From: Enterobacter sp. CC120223-11
GTDB taxonomy: Bacteria > Pseudomonadota > Gammaproteobacteria > Enterobacterales > Enterobacteriaceae
Assembly (NCBI RefSeq): GCF_900215375.1
Contig: NZ_OBEF01000019.1
Span: forward strand, 24,605 to 88,604
Direction: 5' to 3'
DNA length: 64,000 nt
Below are positions 19,221 through 28,912 of the stretch, one piece after another. A model generated the notes under the pieces. The model was not told where the DNA came from. It did not search any database and saw only the letters and a list, made by a program, of their open reading frames with translations. The position numbers and the translations under genes are program-made. Within the stretch, counting starts at the first letter, position 1. Every line of letters starts with the position of its first letter.

Positions 19221-20687
19221 ATGAGTTTTCGCCATTGTGTGGCAGTAGATTTAGGCGCCTCCAGCGGACGCGTCATGCTCGCCAGCTACGACCGCCAAAA
19301 ACAGTCCCTGGCGCTGCGGGAAATCCACCGCTTTATGAATACGTTGCAGAAAGTGGACGGCACCGACTGCTGGGATATCGACAGCCTGGAAGCGGAAATC
19401 CGCCTCGGCCTGAAGAAAGTGTGCGACAACGGCATTCTTATCGACAGCATCGGCATCGACACCTGGGGCGTGGACTACGTGCTGCTGGATAAAGAGGGCC
19501 AGCGCGTCGGCCTGCCTGTCTCCTACCGCGACAGCCGCACTCAGGGCGTGATGCAGCGCGCCGAACAGCAGCTCGGGCGCGCTGAAATTTACCGCCGCAG
19601 CGGCATTCAGTTTTTACCGTTCAACACCCTTTACCAGTTCCGCGCCCTGGCGGAACAGCAGCCGGAGGCTGTGGCAAAAGCCGCCCACGCCCTGCTGATC
19701 CCGGACTATTTCAGCTTCCGCCTGACCGGCAAGATGAACTGGGAATACACCAACGCCACTACCACTCAGATGGTGAATATCGGCACCGATAACTGGGACG
19801 AAGCCCTGCTCAGCTGGACAGGCGCACCGCGCAGCTGGTTCGGCACGCCAACGCATCCGGGCAACGTGATCGGTCACTGGATTTGCCCGCTGGGTAATCA
19901 AATCCCTGTCGTCGCCGTCGCCAGCCACGACACCGCCAGCGCGGTCATCGCCTCGCCGCTGAAAGGCAAGCACGCGGCTTACCTCTCTTCCGGCACCTGG
20001 TCGCTGATGGGCTACGAAAGCAAAACCCCGGCCACCAGCGATGTGGCGCTCGCCAACAACATTACCAACGAAGGCGGCGCGGAAGGCCGCTATCGGGTGC
20101 TGAAAAACATCATGGGGCTGTGGCTGCTGCAGCGCGTGCTGAAGGAGCAGAACGTCTGCGATATCGCGGCGCTCATCGCTCAGACCCGCAGCATTCCGGC
20201 CTGTAAGTTCGTCATCAACCCGAACGATGACCGCTTTATCAACCCGGACAACATGAGCGCCGAAATTCAGGCCGCCTGCCGTGAGAACCACCAGCCCGCG
20301 CCGCAAAGCCCGGCGGAACTGGCACGCTGCATTTTCGACAGCCTCGCCCTGCTCTATGCCCGCGTACTGAACGAACTCGCCTCGCTTCACGGCCACGCCT
20401 TTTCACAGCTGCACATCGTCGGCGGCGGCTGCCAGAACGAACTGCTCAATCAGCTTTGCGCCGACGCCTGCGGAATTGCAGTGATTGCCGGGCCAGTTGA
20501 GGCCTCCACGCTCGGCAATATCGGCGTGCAGCTGATGACGCTCGATGAGCTGAAAGACGTTGATGATTTTCGCAAGGTGGTGCGCGGCAACCACGCCCTC
20601 ACGACCTTCAATCCGGATCCGAACAGTGAAATTGCCCGCTACGTCGCGCAGTTTCAGCCACAACAGACCAAGGAGCTTTGCGCATGA
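19221..20687 (+). CDS. rhaB: L-rhamnulokinase
   Basis: RhaB phosphorylates L-rhamnulose to L-rhamnulose 1-phosphate with ATP (FGGY kinase family). The product is 488 residues (489 in E. coli) from the ATG at 19221; ten earlier codons from a TTG were excluded because the ribosome-binding site fits the ATG. The N-terminal phosphate loop [12 protein letters not shown], the [14 protein letters not shown] segment and the C-terminal adenosine-binding [14 protein letters not shown] are present. It overlaps rhaA by four bases (ATGA). Confidence 0.98.
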   Translation: MSFRHCVAVDLGASSGRVMLASYDRQKQSLALREIHRFMNTLQKVDGTDCWDIDSLEAEIRLGLKKVCDNGILIDSIGIDTWGVDYVLLDKEGQRVGLPVSYRDSRTQGVMQRAEQQLGRAEIYRRSGIQFLPFNTLYQFRALAEQQPEAVAKAAHALLIPDYFSFRLTGKMNWEYTNATTTQMVNIGTDNWDEALLSWTGAPRSWFGTPTHPGNVIGHWICPLGNQIPVVAVASHDTASAVIASPLKGKHAAYLSSGTWSLMGYESKTPATSDVALANNITNEGGAEGRYRVLKNIMGLWLLQRVLKEQNVCDIAALIAQTRSIPACKFVINPNDDRFINPDNMSAEIQAACRENHQPAPQSPAELARCIFDSLALLYARVLNELASLHGHAFSQLHIVGGGCQNELLNQLCADACGIAVIAGPVEASTLGNIGVQLMTLDELKDVDDFRKVVRGNHALTTFNPDPNSEIARYVAQFQPQQTKELCA

Positions 20688-21943
20688 CCACTCAACTTGA
20701 ACAAGCCTGGGAACTGGCAAAACAGCGTTATGCCGCCGTCGGTGTCGATGTCGAAGAGGCGCTGCGTCAGCTCGACCGTCTGCCCGTCTCGATGCACTGC
20801 TGGCAGGGCGACGACGTCGCCGGGTTTGAAAATCCGGGCGGCGCACTGACCGGGGGCATTCAGGCAACGGGCAACTATCCTGGCAAAGCACGTAACGCCA
20901 CGGAGTTGCGCGCAGACCTCGAGCAGGCGCTGAGCCTGATCCCGGGCCCGAAACGCCTGAACCTGCACGCCATCTACCTGGAATCTGAGACGCCGGTTGG
21001 CCGCAACGAAATCAAACCCGAGCATTTCAAAAACTGGGTGCAGTGGGCGAAGGACAACAAGCTGGGGCTGGACTTCAACCCTTCCTGCTTCTCGCACCCG
21101 AACAGCGCCGACGGTTTCACCCTGGCGAGCGCCAACGACGAAATCCGCCAGTTCTGGATTGACCACTGCAAGGCCAGCCGCCGCGTGTCGGCGTACTTCG
21201 GCGAACAGCTCGGCACGCCGTCGGTGATGAATATCTGGATCCCAGATGGCATGAAGGACCTGACCGTCGACCGCTTCGCCCCGCGCCAGCGCCTGATGAA
21301 CGCCCTGGATGAGATCATCAGCGAAAAACTGAGCCCGGCGCACCACATCGACGCCGTGGAGAGCAAGCTGTTCGGCATCGGCGCAGAGAGCTACACCGTC
21401 GGCTCCAACGAGTTCTATATGGGTTACGCCACCAGCCGCCAGACCGCGCTGTGCCTCGATGCGGGCCACTTCCACCCGACAGAAGTGATTTCCGACAAAA
21501 TCTCCGCCGCCATGCTGTTCGTGCCGCGCCTGCTGTTGCACGTGAGCCGTCCGGTGCGCTGGGACAGCGACCACGTGGTGCTGCTGGATGACGAAACCCA
21601 GGCCATCGCCAGTGAAATCATCCGCCACGACCTGTTCGACCGCGTGCACATCGGCCTCGACTTCTTCGATGCTTCCATCAACCGCGTCGCGGCGTGGGTT
21701 ATCGGCACCCGCAACATGAAGAAAGCGCTGCTGCGCGCGCTGCTGGAACCTACGGCAGAGCTGCGTCAGCTGGAGCTGGACGGCGACTACACCGCGCGCC
21801 TGGCGCTGCTCGAAGAGCAAAAATGCCTGCCGTGGCAGGCCGTCTGGGAGATGTACTGCCAGCGTAACGATACGCCAGCGGGCAGCCAGTGGCTCGACAG
21901 CGTGCGGAGCTATGAGAAAGACGTTTTAACGAAGCGCGGATAA
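20684..21943 (+). CDS. rhaA: L-rhamnose isomerase
   Basis: RhaA isomerises L-rhamnose to L-rhamnulose using Mn/Zn in a TIM barrel. The product is 419 residues, the E. coli length, from the ATG at 20684, which overlaps the rhaB stop. Metal-site segments [30 protein letters not shown] and [11 protein letters not shown] are all present. It is followed by a GGGAGAGGG repeat before rhaD, where E. coli has a shorter intergenic stretch. Confidence 0.98.
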   Translation: MTTQLEQAWELAKQRYAAVGVDVEEALRQLDRLPVSMHCWQGDDVAGFENPGGALTGGIQATGNYPGKARNATELRADLEQALSLIPGPKRLNLHAIYLESETPVGRNEIKPEHFKNWVQWAKDNKLGLDFNPSCFSHPNSADGFTLASANDEIRQFWIDHCKASRRVSAYFGEQLGTPSVMNIWIPDGMKDLTVDRFAPRQRLMNALDEIISEKLSPAHHIDAVESKLFGIGAESYTVGSNEFYMGYATSRQTALCLDAGHFHPTEVISDKISAAMLFVPRLLLHVSRPVRWDSDHVVLLDDETQAIASEIIRHDLFDRVHIGLDFFDASINRVAAWVIGTRNMKKALLRALLEPTAELRQLELDGDYTARLALLEEQKCLPWQAVWEMYCQRNDTPAGSQWLDSVRSYEKDVLTKRG

Positions 21944-21948
21944 AAACC

Positions 21949-22055
21949 GCCCTCTCCCTAACCCTCTCCCACAGGGAGAGGGGACTGTTGAGCGCTCTCC
22001 CTCAACCGTAGTCGGTATTCTCCCTCTCCCTGTGGGAGAGGGCCGGGGAGAGGGA
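21949..22055. repeat. GGGAGAGGG palindromic repeat, copy B, inside the rha operon
   Basis: Two palindromic units (CCCTCTCCCACAGGGAGAGG near 21962-21981 and CCCTCTCCCTGTGGGAGAGGG-like near 22022-22042) flank a 40-base centre. The outer ends CCCTCTCCCTAACCC and GGCCGGGGAGAGGG mirror copies A and C. It separates rhaA from rhaD in the same transcription unit, so the hairpins may adjust downstream expression or mRNA stability. Confidence 0.8.
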
Positions 22056-22083
22056 ATGATTATTTCAAAGGAAACAAAAGACT

Positions 22084-22914
22084 ATGCAGACCATTACCGA
22101 TTCCTGGTTCGTCCAGGGCATGATCAAAGCCACCACCGATGCCTGGCTGAAAGGCTGGGATGAGCGCAACGGAGGCAACTTGACGCTACGCCTGGACGAC
22201 GCCGACATCGCGCCATTCGAAGCAGATTTCCACGCGAAGCCACGCTATATAGCTCTGAGCCAACCGATGCCGCTGCTCGCCAACACGCCGTTTATCGTCA
22301 CCGGTTCCGGCAAATTCTTCCGCAACGTGCAGCTCGACCCGGCGGCAAATTTAGGCATCGTGAAAGTGGACAGCGACGGCGCGGGCTACCACATTCTTTG
22401 GGGGCTGACGCACGAAGCGGTACCAACCTCTGAGCTGCCAGCGCACTTCCTTTCCCACTGCGAGCGCATCAAGGCGACCCAGGGCAAAGACCGCGTGATC
22501 ATGCACTGCCACGCCACCAACCTGATCGCCCTGACCTACGTGCTGGACAACAACACCGACTTCATCACCCGCAAACTGTGGGAAGGCAGCACCGAGTGCC
22601 TGGTGGTGTTCCCGGACGGCGTCGGCATTCTGCCGTGGATGGTGCCGGGCACCGATGAAATTGGTGAAGCGACGGCGAAAGATATGCAGAAACATTCGCT
22701 GGTGCTGTGGCCGTTCCACGGCGTCTTCGGCAGCGGCCCGACGCTCGATGAGGCTTTTGGCCTGATCGACACCGCCGAAAAATCAGCAGAGGTGCTCGTC
22801 AAAGTTTACTCGATGGGCGGCATGAAACAGACCATCACCCGGGAAGAACTGATTGCGCTCGGCAAGCGTTTTGGCGTCACGCCGATGCAGTCGGCTTTAG
22901 ATTTGTATCCATAA
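22084..22914 (+). CDS. rhaD: Rhamnulose-1-phosphate aldolase
   Basis: RhaD splits L-rhamnulose 1-phosphate into dihydroxyacetone phosphate and L-lactaldehyde (class II, zinc dependent). The product is 276 residues (274 in E. coli). Zinc ligands are visible in HCHATN (His 141 and 143 region) and [18 protein letters not shown] near the N-terminus and the GSGKFFRN phosphate loop match the family. The lactaldehyde produced is the expected substrate of the alcohol dehydrogenase at 27764-28912. Confidence 0.98.
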   Translation: MQTITDSWFVQGMIKATTDAWLKGWDERNGGNLTLRLDDADIAPFEADFHAKPRYIALSQPMPLLANTPFIVTGSGKFFRNVQLDPAANLGIVKVDSDGAGYHILWGLTHEAVPTSELPAHFLSHCERIKATQGKDRVIMHCHATNLIALTYVLDNNTDFITRKLWEGSTECLVVFPDGVGILPWMVPGTDEIGEATAKDMQKHSLVLWPFHGVFGSGPTLDEAFGLIDTAEKSAEVLVKVYSMGGMKQTITREELIALGKRFGVTPMQSALDLYP

Positions 22915-22922
22915 AAACATCG

Positions 22923-22946
22923 CGCCCCGCTCACCGAGACGGGGCG
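22923..22946 (+). other. Stem-loop between rhaD and the ABC substrate-binding protein gene
   Basis: CGCCCCG (22923-22929) pairs with CGGGGCG (22940-22946) around a 10-base loop. No T tract follows, so it is more likely an mRNA stabilising or processing element than a terminator. Confidence 0.5.
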
Positions 22947-22994
22947 AATACACACCTGCAATCCCTACAACTAACTCGAAGTGGAGTAAAAGCA

Positions 22995-23981
22995 ATGAAA
23001 ATAAAAGCAAGCTTGATCCTCACCGTTGCCGCACTGGCGCTGTCCGGTTCCGCATTAGCTGAAGTCAAAATCGCCCTGGTGGCCAAATCGCTGGGAAATG
23101 GATTTTTTGAGGCAGCCAACGTCGGCGCTCAGGAAGCGGCAAAAGAGTTAGGTGACGTCAAAGTCATTTATACCGGCCCCACCACCACAACCGCAGAAGC
23201 GCAGATCGAAGTGCTGAACGGTCTGATCGCCCAGGGCGTGGATGCGATCGCCATTTCCGCTAACGATCCTGATGCGCTGGTGCCGGTGCTGAAAAAAGCC
23301 ATGCAGCGCGGAATCAAAGTGGTTTCCTGGGATTCCGGCGTGGCGCTGGCGGGCCGTCAGATCCACCTGAATCCTTCCAATAACGCCCTGATTGGCGAGA
23401 CCAACGTCAAGCTTGCCGCCGATGCGCTGAAAGCGCTGAACGTGGAGAAAGGCGACGTCGCGGTGCTCAGCGCCACGCCAACCTCCACCAACCAGAACAT
23501 CTGGATTGCGGAGATGAAAAAGGTGCTACCGCAGTATCCGTCCATCAACCTGGTGACGGTGGCCTACGGCGACGACCTCTCTGACAAAAGCTACCGCGAA
23601 GCGGTCGGCCTGCTGAAAACCTACCCGGACCTGAAGGTGATTGTTTCTCCATCCTCCGTCGGCATCGTCGCCGCGGCGCAGGCGGTCAAAGACCAGGGCA
23701 AAATCGGCAAAGTTTACGTGACCGGTCTTGGGCTGCCGTCTGAAATGGCCGGGGCGATTAAGTCCGGCGCCAGTAAAAGCTTCGCTATCTGGAACCCTAT
23801 CGATCTCGGCTATGCGGCAACGTATTTAGCGGACGATCTGGTGAAAGGCAGCGCCACGAAAACCGAAGCCAGCATGGGTAAACTCGGCAAGGTCACGCTC
23901 GATGCCGACGGCAACGGCGCGATGGCGAAGCCGTTCGTTTACGATGCCAGCAACATTGATAAGTTCTCCAAAATTTTCTGA
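22995..23981 (+). CDS. Sugar ABC importer, periplasmic rhamnose-binding protein
   Basis: The 328-residue product has a signal peptide at about 1-22 (ending GSALA) and the type I periplasmic-binding fold of the RbsB/LsrB group (KIALVAKSLGNGFFEAAN, NGLIAQGVDAIAISANDPD). It most resembles the RhaS binding protein of the Rhizobium L-rhamnose ABC system. Location directly after rhaD and before matching ATPase and permease genes supports rhamnose as the ligand; an LsrB-like autoinducer-2 ligand is the main alternative. In rhizobial naming it would be rhaS, a symbol used here for the AraC regulator, so none is given. The ribosome-binding site is GTGGAG. Confidence 0.88.
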   Translation: MKIKASLILTVAALALSGSALAEVKIALVAKSLGNGFFEAANVGAQEAAKELGDVKVIYTGPTTTTAEAQIEVLNGLIAQGVDAIAISANDPDALVPVLKKAMQRGIKVVSWDSGVALAGRQIHLNPSNNALIGETNVKLAADALKALNVEKGDVAVLSATPTSTNQNIWIAEMKKVLPQYPSINLVTVAYGDDLSDKSYREAVGLLKTYPDLKVIVSPSSVGIVAAAQAVKDQGKIGKVYVTGLGLPSEMAGAIKSGASKSFAIWNPIDLGYAATYLADDLVKGSATKTEASMGKLGKVTLDADGNGAMAKPFVYDASNIDKFSKIF

Positions 23982-23990
23982 TTTGAGTGT

Positions 23991-24127
23991 TCCCCTCTCC
24001 CCTGCCCTCTCCCAAAGGGAGAGGGAGAAGATTGTGCTCCGTAGCAGTTCCCTCTCCTCTGGGAGAGGGAGAAGATCGTGCTCCGTAGCAGTTCCCTCTC
24101 CCTCTGGGAGAGGGTTAGGGAGAGGGG
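23991..24127. repeat. GGGAGAGGG palindromic repeat, copy C, with a tandem 44-base unit
   Basis: This copy has three palindromic cores. Between them the segment GAAGAT(T/C)GTGCTCCGTAGC recurs with a 44-base period (starts at 24027 and 24071), so one internal unit has been duplicated. The array ends GGGAGAGGGTTAGGGAGAGGGG, the same end as copy A. It lies between the binding-protein gene and the ATPase gene of the ABC importer. Confidence 0.85.
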
Positions 24128-24158
24128 ACATGAATGAATCCAACGCTGGAGAACCATC

Positions 24159-25661
24159 ATGACCCCACTGCTCCAACTCACAGGCATCAGCAAGTTCTTC
24201 CCGGGCGTTCGCGCGCTGGAGAACGTGCAGCTCAGCCTGTGGCCCGGCAAAGTCACCGCGCTGATTGGCGAAAACGGTGCCGGTAAATCGACGCTGGTCA
24301 AAGTGATGACCGGCATTTATCAGCCCGACGAGGGCGAAATCCTTTATAAAGCGATCCCCATTCAGCTCCCGACGCCGGAATCGGCGCACAAGGTCGGGAT
24401 CACCGCCATTCATCAGGAAACTGTCCTGTTCGACGAACTTTCCGTCACCGAGAACATTTTTGCCGGCCAGTACCTGCACAAAGGCTGGCTGAAAAAGCTC
24501 GACTGGCCTGAGATGCACCGCCGGGCACAGGCCCTGCTGGCGCGTCTGGAAGTGCAGATTGATCCGCGCGCGACGCTGAAAACCCTGAGCATCGCCCAGC
24601 GCCATATGGTGGCCATTGCCCGGGCGCTGTCGTTTGATGCGCAGGTGGTGATCCTTGATGAGCCTACCGCCGCCCTTTCCCAGCATGAGATTCTGGAGTT
24701 TTATCAGATTGTTGAGCGACTCAAGCAGGACGGCAAAGCCATTCTGTTTATCTCTCACAAGTTCGATGAAATCTTCGAACTGGCCGATCACTACACCATT
24801 TTGCGCGACGGCGTGTTTGTCGCCGAAGGGAACATCCACGACATCACCGAGGAGAAAATGGTGGCGATGATGGTCGGGCGCGCCATCACCCAGACCTTCC
24901 CGAAAGTGGCCTGCGAACCGGGCGAGACGGTGCTGGAAGTGAAAGGCCTGTGCCATCCCACCGAGTTTGCCCATATCAACTTCACGCTGCGCAAAGGCGA
25001 AATTCTCGGTTTTTATGGCCTCGTCGGCGCCGGGCGAACGGAGCTGATGCAGGCGCTTTCCGGCGTCACCCAACCCTCTGCCGGGGAGATCGTGCTCAAC
25101 GGCAGGACTGTCCATTTCCACCAGCCAGCCGATGCGATAAGCGCCGGGATTGTTTGCGTGCCGGAAGAGCGGCAAAAGCAGGGGGCGATTATCGAGCTGC
25201 CCATCGCGCAGAACATCAGCCTGCCGCAGCTGCGCAAACTCAACCCGAACGGCATCCTGCATGACGACCGCGAATGGAAACTTGCAGATAACTACGCCCG
25301 CCGTTTGCAGGTCAAAGCGGCCAGCTGGCGGCAGCCGGTCGAAACGCTCTCCGGCGGCAATCAGCAGAAAGTGGTGATCGGCAAATGGCTCGCCACGCAC
25401 CCGGACGTGATCATTCTGGATGAGCCGACCAAGGGCATTGATATCGGCTCGAAAGCCGCAGTACACCAGTTTATGTCCGAGCTGGTCGGGCTGGGCCTCG
25501 CGGTGATCATGGTGTCGTCGGAGCTGCCGGAGGTGATGGGCATGGCCGATCGCATCATTGTGATGCACGAAGGGCTGATGGTGGCGGAATACCGGGCGGG
25601 CGAAGCGTCGGCGGAAGTGATCGTCAGCGCCGCCAGCGGTGCAGGCAGGGAGGCAGCGTGA
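24159..25661 (+). CDS. Sugar ABC importer, tandem ATP-binding protein (rhamnose)
   Basis: The 500-residue product contains two fused ABC domains of the RbsA/XylG class. Domain 1 has Walker A GENGAGKST (about 36-44) and Walker B VVILDEPTAAL. Domain 2 has a degenerate Walker A (GLVGAGRTE), signature LSGGNQQKV and Walker B VIILDEPTKGID. The domain 1 signature is replaced by LSIAQRH, as is common in this class. A GGAG ribosome-binding site precedes the ATG. The stop overlaps the first base of the next start. It powers import through the two permeases that follow. Confidence 0.92.
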   Translation: MTPLLQLTGISKFFPGVRALENVQLSLWPGKVTALIGENGAGKSTLVKVMTGIYQPDEGEILYKAIPIQLPTPESAHKVGITAIHQETVLFDELSVTENIFAGQYLHKGWLKKLDWPEMHRRAQALLARLEVQIDPRATLKTLSIAQRHMVAIARALSFDAQVVILDEPTAALSQHEILEFYQIVERLKQDGKAILFISHKFDEIFELADHYTILRDGVFVAEGNIHDITEEKMVAMMVGRAITQTFPKVACEPGETVLEVKGLCHPTEFAHINFTLRKGEILGFYGLVGAGRTELMQALSGVTQPSAGEIVLNGRTVHFHQPADAISAGIVCVPEERQKQGAIIELPIAQNISLPQLRKLNPNGILHDDREWKLADNYARRLQVKAASWRQPVETLSGGNQQKVVIGKWLATHPDVIILDEPTKGIDIGSKAAVHQFMSELVGLGLAVIMVSSELPEVMGMADRIIVMHEGLMVAEYRAGEASAEVIVSAASGAGREAA

Positions 25662-26662
25662 TGCAACAGTTCCTGAAACATCGTGAAGCGCTGCTGGCCG
25701 CGGTGATCGTGCTGCTGATTGTGGCGATCGGCAGCCGTACGCCGTCGTTTATCGCGCCGGGCAACCTGGTTGAGATGTTCAACGACACGGCGATTCTCAT
25801 CATTCTGGCACTCGGCCAGATGATGGTGCTGCTGACCAAAGGCATCGACCTGTCGATGGCGGCCAACCTCGCGCTCACCGGCATGATTGTTGCCCTGCTT
25901 AATTTCCATTACCCCGCCATTCCGGTCGTGGCCTTGCTGGCGCTGGCGACGGTGCTTGGCCTGCTGATGGGCATCATCAACGGGCTACTGGTGTGGAAAC
26001 TCGGCATTCCGGCAATCGTGGTGACGCTTGGCACCATGAGCATTTACCGCGGCATTGTCTTTCTGCTTTCAAACGGCGGCTGGGTGAACGCCAATCAGAT
26101 GAGCGCTGATTTTCTCGGCCTGCCGCGCGCCTCGCTGCTGGGGCTGCCGGTGCTGAGCTGGTTTGCCATTGCCGCCCTCTTCGTCGTCGGGTATTTCCTG
26201 CGTTACAGCCGCACCGGGCGGGCGCTCTACACCGCAGGCGGCAACGCCACGGCGGCGTACTACACAGGGATCAACGCCGGGAAAATGCAGTTTGTCAGCT
26301 TCTGCCTCTCCGGCGCGCTGGCCGGGTTCTGCGGCTATCTGTGGATTTCCCGCTTTGCGGTGGCCTACGTCGACGTCGCCAACGGCTTTGAATTACAGGT
26401 CGTTGCCGCCTGCGTGATTGGCGGGATCAGCACCATGGGCGGCACCGGGCGCGTGCTCGGCTGCATGCTCGGGGCACTGTTCCTCGGCGTCATCAACAAT
26501 GCACTGCCGGTGATTGGCGTCTCGCCATTCTGGCAGATGGCGATTTCCGGCGCGGTTATCGTGATTGCGGTGGTCCTCAACGAGCGCGGCAACAAGCGCA
26601 AAGGGCGACTTATCCTGCGTGATGCCGCAATGGCGCGGCAAAAACTGGCGGTGAAATCATGA
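25661..26662 (+). CDS. rhaP: Sugar ABC importer, permease 1 (rhamnose)
   Basis: The product is a 333-residue RbsC/XylH-type inner-membrane permease with about nine to ten hydrophobic helices. It carries the family motif GKTKGIDLS-like LLTKGIDLSMAANLAL and the coupling-loop region YTGINAGKMQFVSFCLSGALAG. The start is the ATG at 25661, 7 bases after a GGGAGG ribosome-binding site and overlapping the ATPase stop; the GTG at 25658 is too close to that site. Symbol rhaP follows the rhizobial rhamnose importer and is inferred from context. Confidence 0.88.
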   Translation: MQQFLKHREALLAAVIVLLIVAIGSRTPSFIAPGNLVEMFNDTAILIILALGQMMVLLTKGIDLSMAANLALTGMIVALLNFHYPAIPVVALLALATVLGLLMGIINGLLVWKLGIPAIVVTLGTMSIYRGIVFLLSNGGWVNANQMSADFLGLPRASLLGLPVLSWFAIAALFVVGYFLRYSRTGRALYTAGGNATAAYYTGINAGKMQFVSFCLSGALAGFCGYLWISRFAVAYVDVANGFELQVVAACVIGGISTMGGTGRVLGCMLGALFLGVINNALPVIGVSPFWQMAISGAVIVIAVVLNERGNKRKGRLILRDAAMARQKLAVKS

Positions 26663-27663
26663 GCAAAATGCTGACAAACGAAGAAGTCCAGCCAGTACCG
26701 CAAACACCAACGCTTTTCCAGCGCCTGGCGTGCTGGGAAGGTTTTTTGCTGGCGGTGACCCTGGCCGTGTTTGTGGGCAACGCCTTTGCGTCGCCCTACT
26801 TCCTCAACATCTGGAACCTGTCGGATGCCACCTTCAACTTCACCGAAAAGGCGATCATCGTGCTGCCGATGGCGATGCTGATCATCGCCCGCGAAATTGA
26901 TCTCTCGGTGGCGGCGATCATCGCGCTCAGCTCCACGGCGATGGGCTTCTGCGCGGCTGCGGGAATGGATACGCCGCTGCTGGTGTGCGTCGGGCTTGGG
27001 GTTGGCGTGGCGTGCGGGCTGGTGAACGGGCTGCTGGTCACCCGGCTGAATCTTTCGTCCATCGTGATAACCATCGGCACCATGAGTCTGTTCCGCGGCA
27101 TCTCCTACATCCTGCTCGGCGATCAGGCCCTGAACCAGTACCCGGCAAGCTTCGCCTGGTTTGGTCAGGGTTACGTGTGGGGCGCGCTGTCGTTCGAGTT
27201 TGCGCTGTTTATCGTGCTCGCGGCGGTGTTCACCTTCGTGCTGCACCGAACCAACTTTGGCCGCCGTACCTTTGCCATCGGCAATAACCCGACCGGCGCG
27301 TGGTTTTCGGGGATCAACGTTAAGCGTCACAACCTGATTCTGTTCGTGCTGGTCGGGTTGATGTCCGGCCTTGCCGCGGTGCTTTTGACGTCACGTTTAG
27401 GCAGCACGCGCCCCACCATTGCCATGGGCTGGGAGCTAGCCGTGGTGACGATGGCGGTGCTCGGCGGCATCAATATTTTAGGCGGCTCCGGCAGCATGGT
27501 CGGTGTGATCATCGCCGCCTTCCTGATGGGACTGGTGACCTTCGGCCTGAGCCTGCTCAACGTGCCGGGCATCGTGATGTCAATCATCATCGGCGCGATG
27601 CTGATCGTGGTGATTTCGCTGCCGATTATTGCGCGGCGGATTTTACAACGGAGAAGGATTTAA
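26659..27663 (+). CDS. rhaQ: Sugar ABC importer, permease 2 (rhamnose)
   Basis: The second RbsC-type permease is 334 residues with about nine to ten hydrophobic helices. Motifs include IAREIDLSVAAIIALSS and FSGINVKRHNLILFVLVGLMSGLAAVL. It overlaps rhaP by four bases (ATGA), so the importer genes are translationally coupled. Two non-identical permeases forming a heterodimer is the pattern of the Rhizobium rhamnose importer and of LsrCD. A REP-like element follows before the dehydrogenase gene. Confidence 0.88.
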   Translation: MSKMLTNEEVQPVPQTPTLFQRLACWEGFLLAVTLAVFVGNAFASPYFLNIWNLSDATFNFTEKAIIVLPMAMLIIAREIDLSVAAIIALSSTAMGFCAAAGMDTPLLVCVGLGVGVACGLVNGLLVTRLNLSSIVITIGTMSLFRGISYILLGDQALNQYPASFAWFGQGYVWGALSFEFALFIVLAAVFTFVLHRTNFGRRTFAIGNNPTGAWFSGINVKRHNLILFVLVGLMSGLAAVLLTSRLGSTRPTIAMGWELAVVTMAVLGGINILGGSGSMVGVIIAAFLMGLVTFGLSLLNVPGIVMSIIIGAMLIVVISLPIIARRILQRRRI

Positions 27664-27737
27664 CTGCCGGGTGGCACTTCGTTTACCCGGCCTACCTGAA
27701 CGTAGGCCCGTGCAAGCGCCGCGCCGCCGGGCATAAA
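27664..27737. repeat. REP-type palindromic element after rhaQ
   Basis: GCCGGGTGGC...TACCCGGCC followed by CCTACCTGAACGTAGGCCCG and CGCCGGGCAT has the composition and head-to-tail palindromes of enterobacterial REP/BIME units. It fills nearly all of the 100-base gap between rhaQ and the alcohol dehydrogenase gene. Confidence 0.7.
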
Positions 27738-27763
27738 AATCATCGTAATTAAGGAGAATAAAC

Positions 27764-28912
27764 ATGAGCTTTATGTTGGCACTGCCGAAAATCAGCCTGC
27801 ACGGCGCGGGCGCAATTGGCGATATGGTGAATCTGGTGGCGGGCAAGCAGTGGGGTAAAGCGCTGATTGTCACCGACGGCCAGCTGGTAAAAATGGGCCT
27901 GCTCAATGCCCTTTTTGCTGCGCTGGACGAGCATCAGATGTCTTATCACCTCTTCGATGAAGTGTTCCCGAACCCGACGGAAGCGCTGGTGCAGAAAGGT
28001 TTTCGCGCCTACCGGGATGCAGGCTGCGATTACATTATCGCCTTCGGCGGCGGCAGCCCGATAGACACCGCCAAGGCGGTGAAAATCCTCACCGCGAACC
28101 CTGGCCCGTCTACAAACTACTCCGGCGTCGGCAAAGTCAAAAACGCGGGCGTGCCGCTGGTCGCCATCAATACCACCGCCGGTACGGCGGCGGAGATGAC
28201 CAGCAACGCGGTGATTATTGACAGCGAGCGTCAGGTCAAAGAAGTGATCATCGACTCAAACATTATCCCAGATATCGCCGTGGATGATGCCAGCGTGATG
28301 CTCGACATTCCGGCTGCCGTGACCGCAGCCACTGGCATGGATGCGCTGACGCACGCCGTTGAAGCCTACGTTTCCGTCGGCGCGCACCCGCTCACCGACG
28401 CTAACGCCCTGGAAGCGATTCGCCTGATTACGCTGTGGCTGCCAAAAGCGGTCGATAACGGTCACAACCTCGAAGCCCGCGAGCAGATGGCCTTCGGTCA
28501 GTATCTGGCGGGCATGGCCTTTAACAGCGCCGGACTCGGCCTGGTGCACGCGCTGGCGCATCAGCCCGGCGCCACGCATAACCTGCCGCACGGCGTCTGC
28601 AACGCCATCCTGCTGCCGATCATCGAAAACTTTAACCGTCCGAACGCCGTGGCCCGCTTTGCTCGCGTGGCACATGCGATGGGCGTCGACACGCGCGGCA
28701 TGAGCGATGAAGCCGCCAGCATGGCCGCGATTCAGGCCATTCGCGATCTCAGCGCCCGCGTCGGCATTCCTGCCGGTTTCAGCCAGCTCGGCGTCACCAA
28801 AGCCGATATCGAAGGCTGGCTGGACAAAGCCCTCGCCGACCCATGCGCGCCCTGTAACCCGCGCACCGCCAGCCGCGACGAAGTGCGCGAGCTCTACCTG
28901 GAGGCCTTATGA
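27764..28912 (+). CDS. Iron-containing alcohol dehydrogenase, probable lactaldehyde reductase
   Basis: The 382-residue product belongs to the group III (iron) alcohol dehydrogenases and resembles E. coli YiaY more closely than FucO, though it has the FucO length. The NAD motif [25 protein letters not shown], and metal ligands in [12 protein letters not shown] and [11 protein letters not shown]...LPHGVCNA are intact. Its place between the rhamnose importer and rhaM suggests it reduces the L-lactaldehyde released by RhaD to L-1,2-propanediol. That role is inferred from context. A good AAGGAG ribosome-binding site is present, and it overlaps rhaM by four bases. Confidence 0.88.
   Translation: MSFMLALPKISLHGAGAIGDMVNLVAGKQWGKALIVTDGQLVKMGLLNALFAALDEHQMSYHLFDEVFPNPTEALVQKGFRAYRDAGCDYIIAFGGGSPIDTAKAVKILTANPGPSTNYSGVGKVKNAGVPLVAINTTAGTAAEMTSNAVIIDSERQVKEVIIDSNIIPDIAVDDASVMLDIPAAVTAATGMDALTHAVEAYVSVGAHPLTDANALEAIRLITLWLPKAVDNGHNLEAREQMAFGQYLAGMAFNSAGLGLVHALAHQPGATHNLPHGVCNAILLPIIENFNRPNAVARFARVAHAMGVDTRGMSDEAASMAAIQAIRDLSARVGIPAGFSQLGVTKADIEGWLDKALADPCAPCNPRTASRDEVRELYLEAL

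Noticed and set aside
20654..21820. A 388-codon open frame on the minus strand opposite rhaA
   Set aside because: rhaA matches its family end to end; the reverse frame is an artefact of GC-rich codons.
13301..24127. The GGGAGAGGG repeats as a CRISPR array
   Set aside because: Copies are few, far apart, self-palindromic and without regular unique spacers, and no cas gene is present.
23826..25568. A 580-codon open frame on the minus strand opposite the binding-protein and ATPase genes
   Set aside because: It is a shadow of GC-rich coding sequence: low-complexity composition, no family resemblance, and it runs through the intergenic repeat array. The plus-strand genes have clear ribosome-binding sites and domains.
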